Notes under the pieces: generated by a model | Told to the model about the DNA's origin: nothing | Seen by the model: the letters and a program-made list of their open reading frames with translations, nothing else | Databases searched by the model: none | Translations under genes and position numbers: made by a program | In this document: positions 57,475 through 64,000 of the stretch, one piece after another | Numbering within the stretch: the stretch's first letter is position 1 | How the letters are laid out: each line of letters starts with the position of its first letter | NCBI GenBank assembly: GCA_958510825.1 | Contig: OY294044.1 | Coordinates: 105,376,893 to 105,440,892 of the forward strand | DNA length: 64,000 nucleotides | Reading direction: 5' to 3' | Origin: Brachypterus glaber | Taxonomy: Eukaryota; Arthropoda; Insecta; Coleoptera; Kateretidae

Positions 57475-58158
57475 GGGGTCTTTACCTCGAAAAAATTGAC
57501 CTCTCAAGCAATTACCTCGAAAATGTTTACCTCGCACGAAAATTACCTCGAAAGGACATTACCTAGAAAGAAAATACCTCGAACGGACATTACCTCGCAA
57601 AAAAATTACCTCTAAAATACATAATTTTTTAAAAATTATAAAAAAACTAACCAAACCAAACAATTTTTTTTAGAAATAAAAGGGAAATTTAACAGAAATA
57701 AACTTAGTTATTTAAAGCAATAATATTGATATATTATACAAAAAGAAAGTATTTGAAATCACAAATAATTATAATTAAAAAACTGAGAATAAATCAGCAA
57801 CATTTTAATAAAAAAAAAAAATAATTAACAATAATAAATGTTTTTCCTTTGCAAGCAATTTTACCATATTTTCCAAATTTTCAAAAAAACTTGTTTTCTA
57901 CACACGATCTCTATTACACACAAAGTTTTTATACACCGCTAATTTATCTTTCGCGAACTCTCGATATAGGTTAATCGATTCGTTTTGAATTAATCGCAAA
58001 GAAACTGATAAAAATTTAAAAAAATCCCTTTTTGAGGGTAAAGCCGTTCGAGGTAAAATCTTTCTAGAAGATGTACTTTCGAGGTAACGACTTTTTGAGA
58101 TAATGTCTTTTTGAGGTAAATTTTTTCGAGGTAACGTCTTTTCGAGGTAAAGACCGGC
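57475..58158. mobile_element. Foldback-type element with TTACCTCGAAA arrays (copy 2)
   Basis: The left part (57480-57625) has about ten TTACCTCGAAA-type units. The right part (58020-58150) has inverted TTTCGAGGTAA units ending GACCGGCTTCC. The centre is homologous to copy 1 at 1338 (for example 'ACACCGCTAATTTATCTTTC' and 'CGCGAACTCTCGATATAGGT'). Confidence 0.72.
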
Positions 58159-58162
58159 TTCC

Positions 58163-60175
58163 GCTGTCCATATATTACGTAACGCGCCTAGGGGGGAGGG
58201 GGTCATAGAAAATGTGACAGTCTCTGACAGGGGAATTTTTATTTATTTATTTATTTACGCATAATAGCAGTTGTAACAGGTTCTTAAATGAGTACATAAT
58301 GCAACCACACAAAAGTGTAAGCTGCTACATGCACCCACAAGACCGCAATCATTTAAACAATTTACAATATAATAATTAAGTATGTATGTAGAAAAAAGAA
58401 TAAATACACAAAACAAAGACAAAAATATAAAAACGAATAACTATGTTTGTTAGGGTGGGTCAAAAAAAACGACTATTTTTTTTACTCTGAAAAATCGGTT
58501 GCTAGACACTCTAGAAAATTCTCACCAAATATGAGCTCTTAATTTTGATAAAAAGGTTCTCTGCTTTACAATTTTCCATTTTTTCCTTAGTATTAGAAAC
58601 AAAAATTCATATCTCTTTGACAACTGTTCGTTAAAAAGTATCTCTTCTCATTTTCTTGTAGGAAATCGAACGCTCTACAAAAAAGGTCTCTTACAATTTT
58701 TTCGTAAACCTGACCGTTTAAAAGATATCAAAGGTTAAAGTTTGATTATTTTAAGAGACATTTCTGTTTTGTTTATGAATTTTATTCATAGTTTTGTAGG
58801 AAATTAACTGCTCTACAAGAATGGTCTCTTATGATTTGTCGATTAAATTAAGCGTTTAAAAGATATTCATCGTCAAACTTCAATGCATACTAATTTTAAT
58901 AGTTTTTGATGAATAATTCGAAAAATTTGAATTTAATTTATGAGTTTAACGAAAATTTATACAAATTTGAGTTCCTATGAAAAGAGAAATGTTTTAAACT
59001 ATTTGTCTCGTTTTTTTTTTAGTCCAACGTATGCTTGGTTATATTGAAAAAAAATATTAGTGCATTATTTCTAACTCAGAGTCAATGATTTATTAAATTT
59101 TGAAAAAAATAATAACAAAATAATAAGTTATTATAAAGATAAATTTTATAAAAATATTATTAAAATAAAAAAGTTTCAAATAAATTTTCGAAAGAGTTAC
59201 TCTTACGATAGAAACTCAAATTTGTATAAATTTTCGTGAAACTCATAAATTAAATTGAAATTTTTCGAATTATTCATCAAAAACTATTAAAATTAGTGAG
59301 CATTGAAGTGTGACGATGAATATCTTTTAAACGCTTAATTTAATCGACAAATCATAAGAGACCATTCTTGTAGAGCAGTTAATTTACTACAAAACTATGA
59401 ATTGCTCAATTCATAACAATTTTTCGTAAGCGAGTTATAAAATTCATAAGCAAAACAGAAATGTCTCTTAAAATAATCAAACTTTAACCTTTGATATCTT
59501 TTAAACGGTGAGGTTTACGAAAAAATTGTAAGAGACCTTTTTTGTAGAGCGTTCGATTTCCTACAAGAAGATGAGAAGAGATACTTTTTAACGAACAGTT
59601 GTCAAAGAGATGTGAATTTTTGTTTCTAATACTGAGGAAAAAATGGAAAATTGTAAAGCGGAGAACCTTTTTATCAAAATTAAGGGCTCATATTTGGTGA
59701 GAATTTTTTAGAGGTATCTAGCAACCGATTTTTCAGAGTATAAAGTAAAAAAAAAATAGTCGGTTTTTTTGACCCACCCTAATGTTTGTAGATCAATGTA
59801 AAGGACTCTCGCAAATAATTTTTCTGGTTCTATTCTTAAACCGCAAGTAGTTATTATCAAAGAAGTTTATAGGGCGTCATTTACGTAGCATTTTTCATAG
59901 TTAATCTTGGCAGTTGTACTTTTTTTCAACATAAATTATTATGTAGTGGCCCATAATTTCCTTTTTGATACGAAATTATGTATATTATTCTACGTTCATG
60001 GTACATACCTACTAAAATAAGTATATTGGGAAAAATTTACTAATTTGGATATTGTTACGTGACAATCTGGGGGGGGGGGGAATGTTAGTAAATGAGACTT
60101 TATAAATGAGCTTTTGACACAGGGGGAAAGGGATTAAAAATTTCGAAAAATTGCTTTACGTAATTTATGGACAGC
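58163..60175. mobile_element. GCTGTCCATATATTACGTAACGC-ended element with nested insertions
   Basis: The outer ends are GCTGTCCATATATTACG and CGTAATTTATGGACAGC. The interior block GTGGCCCATAATTTCC (59946) and G-run segments match the element at 38500-39185. About 1.6 kb is later insertions: a piece with (TTTA)n start at 58237-58450 that looks like an inverted LINE 3' end, and the palindrome at 58451-59781. Confidence 0.72.
58451..59781. mobile_element. Palindromic element with TAGGGTGGGTC ends and 8-bp TSD
   Basis: The ends are TAGGGTGGGTCAAAAAAA and TTTTTTTGACCCACCCTA, with ATGTTTGT duplicated at 58443-58450 and 59782-59789. The arms of about 530-570 bp are inverted copies; for example, TAGAGCGTTCGATTTCCTAC at about 59542 mirrors about 58661. 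They surround an AT-rich loop of about 220 bp. The 8-bp TSD and TAGGG-type termini fit a non-autonomous hAT element. Confidence 0.85.
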
Positions 60176-60465
60176 TATGCTAATGGCATGTTGTTCCTTT
60201 CGTTTGTAAATAAATAAAATTTGCCAATATTTTTATTCCAAGTCTAAAAATATCTTGACATTCAAGAAAAATAATCTTGAGATATTTTTTAACATAAATT
60301 TTAAGAGTACCTACGTAGGTACATGGTTAGAACGTCGTAAATATATTTTTGCCATAAAATTTAGTTAATTTTAGTTAATAATTTTATTATTAGGGTAAAT
60401 AAAATATTATTTTTAGTTAATAAAAGCATTTTATTTTGTCCAGATAGAGCCTAACATTATCTAAA
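60176..60465. other. AT-rich spacer
   Basis: No gene seen. Confidence 0.35.
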
Positions 60466-60636
60466 CTGGAAATTCAATAAAACCTGCAGTGAATCAGTTG
60501 TGAATATGTGTTAAAAGGCGAAGATCATACCAGTTCGGGTGCGACTCGCGTAATTTCGTCGAAGCTTCGCAAAGGCGGACCTCCTATACGAAAGCGGCAG
60601 AGGTATGAGTCACTGCAGGTTTTATTGAATTTCCAG
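60466..60636. repeat. 27-bp perfect inverted repeats around a GC-rich 117-bp core
   Basis: 60466-60492 (CTGGAAATTCAATAAAACCT...) is exactly complementary to 60610-60636. The core includes GCGACTCGCG and CGTCGAAGCTTCG. It sits immediately before the LINE fragment. Its class is unknown to me. Confidence 0.85.
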
Positions 60637-60672
60637 TATAGTTATTTTATCAAGGAATGGATGAAAATCTAA

Positions 60673-61587
60673 ATACAGGAAAATACCTTAGATTCTAGCT
60701 ATGATTCCACATTAAATAATTTTTCTTTCTTTGATTTATTCGAAAATGACATACATGTAGCCATCTCTAGATTAAACAGCAACAACACTAGTGGACCCGA
60801 TGGTATACCTGGGACCTTTATTAAGAAATGCCTTTCTTTGGTTGAGCCATTGTTAATTATTTTCAGAAAATGTTTGAACAATGGTGATTATCCTATAGCA
60901 TGGAAAACCTCGAAAGTCATTCCAATTTACAAATCAAACAATAAGTCGAATATCAGTAATTACCGCCCAATATGTATTAATTCGAATTTTGCTAAAATGT
61001 TCGATTTTATTGTTTCAAATCAAGTAATGCAGCATGTCAAACATACAATTATTGACGAACAACATGGATTCATATCGGGTAAGTCTACTGAAACCAACTT
61101 ATTTTTATTTACTAATTTAATAACAACATCCCTAGAGGAGGGACACGTTGTTGAATGTATTTTCACCGACTTGCAGAAGGCCTTTGATAGAGTACCAGTA
61201 CCGCTGCTTCTATTGAAACTAGAAAAATTTTACCATATTAATGGTCCACTCTTATCATGTTTAAGCTCTATGTTAAATGGACGTAAACAGTTTGTATATT
61301 TAAATGGCTTTATCTCAGACGTGTTCGATGTTCTCTCAGGTGTTGGCCAGGGTACCCATTTGGGTCCAATACTGTTCTTGTTGTTTATAAATGATGTCAA
61401 AAAAATCTTAACTGTCTTATTCCTTTTATTTGCCGATGATTGCAAACTTTTCAAGGTTATTAAATGTCTTGCTGATAAGATTCATCTTCAAAACGATCTT
61501 ACTCTGTTTAATAACTGGTGTAAGTCAAATGGGTTATGTTTAAACATTTCAAAATGTAAATCAATGACCTTCACTAGGAAATTGTAA
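60673..61587 (+). pseudogene. LINE reverse transcriptase fragment
   Basis: The frame is open from after a TAA at 60670-60672 to a stop at 61585-61587, about 304 residues, with no natural N-terminus. RT motifs run in order: SGPDGIPGTFIKKC, NYRPICINSNFAKMFD, TDLQKAFDRVP, SGVGQGTHLGP (the usual P of SGVPQG is G) and the catalytic FADD, followed by SKCKSM. It stops just after KCKSM, so the C-terminal region present in the 29549 element is missing. Jockey/CR1-like. Both ends are truncated. Confidence 0.88.
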
Positions 61588-62379
61588 CAGTGCTGTGGGA
61601 CTGTTACTTTGTTTTTTTAATTTGTCGTATAACTTAGTCTATCCGATATATGTTAAATATGATTTATGTTGAATTTATTTGTTGACATGGCTTATTAATA
61701 TGAAAGAACAGTTAATTATCCGTTTATTAATAAAAGCTTACCTTATTATAATGTTTGAATCACTTTTCCTTAGTAAAATTAACATTTTTCAGAAATGTTT
61801 TGTTTTTTTATAACCTCAAAAATTTGCACAATTTTGTATACATTTTAAGTAATTCCTTTGAATTCATTTTATTGGACTAGTACGTTGTTTTCTTTGATAA
61901 ACACATCATTTTCATGTAAAAATACTTTAAAATTTCATTCAATAAAATATTCAATGTTTTGGTTGATTGTCAAAATCCTAATGTCGGTAATTCAGGAAAT
62001 CTTTTGTATCGTATGAAATATTTTTGTTTAATTAAAGTTGTGATTACAATTATTATGAAATTCTTACAGTTTGTCGAGTATTTTCGTTAATTTATAATTA
62101 TTAGATACTTTTGGTAATTAATTAATTGTATTTTATGAAAATAGAAATAACTGCCATCTAGGTATTTTCTATTAAACTAAAATCGAAGTTCTACTAGTTT
62201 ACTACATTTACCGATATTTACAGGGCTCGCTATTTTGTTAATAATTGAAATTAATTAAGAAACCAATTATTAATTGTATTTTATTAATTGTACATGTTTG
62301 TTTTATAATTAATAACATATTGGTTCAATTATAATAACAAAATAAAGTATAATTGTTGGAATTTGAGATTTATATTTTT
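61588..62379. other. AT-rich DNA, nothing recognised
   Basis: No coding region or structured repeat seen. Confidence 0.4.
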
Positions 62380-62530
62380 AAGCGCCCTCTTTAAAGGAGT
62401 GACGTCATGCGTGCGCTACAAGCTAAAATTTGTACTGCGTTTTCTCTCAGTCAAATTTTAAACATATCTCAACGCACGTGTGTTTGGGGTTAAATTACTG
62501 ATGGCCGATATACAACCTTAAGGTAATTGA
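62380..62530 (+). other. GC-richer segment with TGACGTCA, possible promoter
   Basis: TGACGTCA (62400-62407), GCGTGCGC, and an insect initiator-like TCAGTC (62447-62452) occur in a short GC-rich island. They are followed by a small ATG frame and AAG|GTAATT (donor-like, about 62520). It could be the start of a gene running out of the window or chance. Confidence 0.2.
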
Positions 62531-63559
62531 ATTTTAATTGTTTTAATTGAAAATATAGTAAGAGAATGTTTTATTCTTTTTCAGGCCGGTTTTTAAAGTT
62601 TTATTCAGTTTTATTCGGTTTTTATTGTTTTATTTAGTTTTATACTTTGTAGTATTCTTAGTATCAGCATTTTTAATGTACTACTTTTTGAAATTTCACC
62701 GCAACCACATGTATTTCAAAATGGCGTCGTAAAAAAAGAAAATACTTTTCTTTAATTTTTACAAACAAATATTATTCATCCAACGTTTATTAATGGAAAT
62801 AACTATTTTTAATACATCCTTTGATGAGTATTAAATATATTTTCAAGAAATATACATCAAATTTAGCGAGAAATCATCTAGTTTATCGAGACAAGGAAAT
62901 CATAATCTTTTTTGGAAATCCGTATATATTGTAATCATCCTTTGCCAACAAAAGCAGATGAATACGTAATATTGCATGTTTTGAAGCTGGAAACCAGAAT
63001 TGGAGAATATTTATGGAATTTTGTCATATTTAAGCGTACACTGGTTGACAAATTTTGCTCCGTCAGTTCATGGTTTATCATCGGAAAATCTCAGAATTGG
63101 ATCCAAGGATTATAATTCAGGTCGTAAACATTTTTATTATTATTAATTTAAGTATCTGTGTTTTATGAAGATTTGCCATTTTTCATAAAATACCCATATT
63201 TTGTCACATTTTAAATTTTGCATAATCATTACTCATGAACATTTTTAAAGAAACATTTAACTGTCAATTTTTGTAATCTTACGAAAATATTCAATTTATT
63301 TAATATAAACTCATATGTCAATCTAATTTTAATTTGTTTTAATATAACCCAAACTTTCATATGATAAACATTTTTCCTAAACTTTACTTATTTTGATAAA
63401 TATAGTTTTAAGTCCAAAATTAATTATATATAAAAAATCCCACATATGACAACCCCAAAAGTAAGAATCTCTCTGCTGAGCTAGTTGTGCAAGTGTAACC
63501 AACTTTCCAACAGTTCTGTGAATATTATTTTACCATCAGAATAATATTTACATAACTTG
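62531..63559. other. AT-rich DNA, nothing recognised
   Basis: The open frame 62912-63115 has no recognisable domain; I do not call it a gene. Confidence 0.4.
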
Positions 63560-63800
63560 GCTTTAATTATCAAAATATCACCCTGTGGTATACGTTTGGC
63601 ACGCTAAGCCGCTTTTGCGTTATACAATTGGCCCCCAACGACATATTTTTGTCACGTTATACAATTGGCGCCCTTGTTTTAATTTTGTCATTTTTTTGTC
63701 ACAATTGTGTCACGTTTTAAAATTGACAAGTGTCATTTTTTTGTCATAATTTTGTCATTTTTTCGCCGTTTGTCATAATTTGCCACAGCTGTCATAAATT
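63560..63800. repeat. Irregular TTTTGTCA(T/C) repeats
   Basis: 'TTTTGTCAT', 'TTTTGTCACG' and 'TTATACAATTGGCGCCC'/'TTATACAATTGGCCCCC' recur. This is low-complexity, unclassified. Confidence 0.5.
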
Positions 63801-64000
63801 GTCATTTGAAGTTTTTGGGTGAACCCCTCCCTTTTTTTGATATTTTTGATAGTTTTGTCAAATATTGTCATTTATTAATTTTGGATTTTTTTTTGGTGTT
63901 TTTTGTAAAATTTTGTAAACTTGCAAATTTTTATGAAAAATATTTTTTTGTGAACTTTATTTTTCTGGCGCTCAAAATTCTATCTTTTTTTTAATTTTGT

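Overview
This is a very AT-rich, repeat-dominated piece of an animal genome, most likely an insect. The only host protein-coding gene I can support is an AA15-type lytic polysaccharide monooxygenase (LPMO), of the kind found in insects and other arthropods. It has five exons on the + strand between 49070 and 56098. The four introns carry consensus GT...AG ends, and the joined exons give one uninterrupted 346-residue protein. Almost everything else is transposable elements, their relics and simple repeats.

Region 1 (1-14.3 kb) is a field of inverted-repeat (foldback) DNA elements. It holds an element whose arms are arrays of TTACCTCGAAA motifs (1338-2118) and a relative built from TTACCGCGAAA (8650-9475). 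It also holds a head-to-tail pair of CCCAGACAGCAC-ended MITEs (2359-3633), a palindrome of about 870 bp (3930-4808) and a 2.6-kb foldback with arms of about 700 bp (5561-8179). An element with 8-bp target duplications (9657-11688) carries a second element nested inside it.

Region 2 (14.5-33 kb) has a tRNA-derived SINE and two copies of a repeat of about 700 bp. One copy is interrupted by a Penelope-like retroelement (RT plus GIY-YIG endonuclease, 15310-17237). The other is interrupted by a 5'-truncated non-LTR retrotransposon (29549-31323). Many MITEs and hairpins lie between them.

Region 3 (33-47 kb) has a hammerhead-ribozyme-like motif with all core elements in place (33554-33598) and a second copy of the 8-bp-TSD element. 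It continues with two consecutive long palindromes (35918-37091 and about 37180-38400), a tandem duplication with a SINE in only one unit, and a 2-kb CAGGGTGGCCC element.

Region 4 (49-56 kb) is the LPMO gene. Its introns have trapped a jockey-like LINE tail, a Tc1/mariner element with long terminal repeats, a minisatellite-bearing repeat and a foldback hairpin. Region 5 (56-64 kb) has an 11-bp satellite just downstream of the gene, a second TTACCTCGAAA element and an element containing a nested palindrome with an 8-bp TSD. It ends with a partial LINE reverse transcriptase and AT-rich DNA.

No operon-like cooperation exists here. The main biology is layered transposon insertion, datable from target-site duplications and empty-site comparisons inside the window, around one chitin- or cellulose-active copper enzyme gene. 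All similarity statements come from reading the sequence; no database search or folding program was run.
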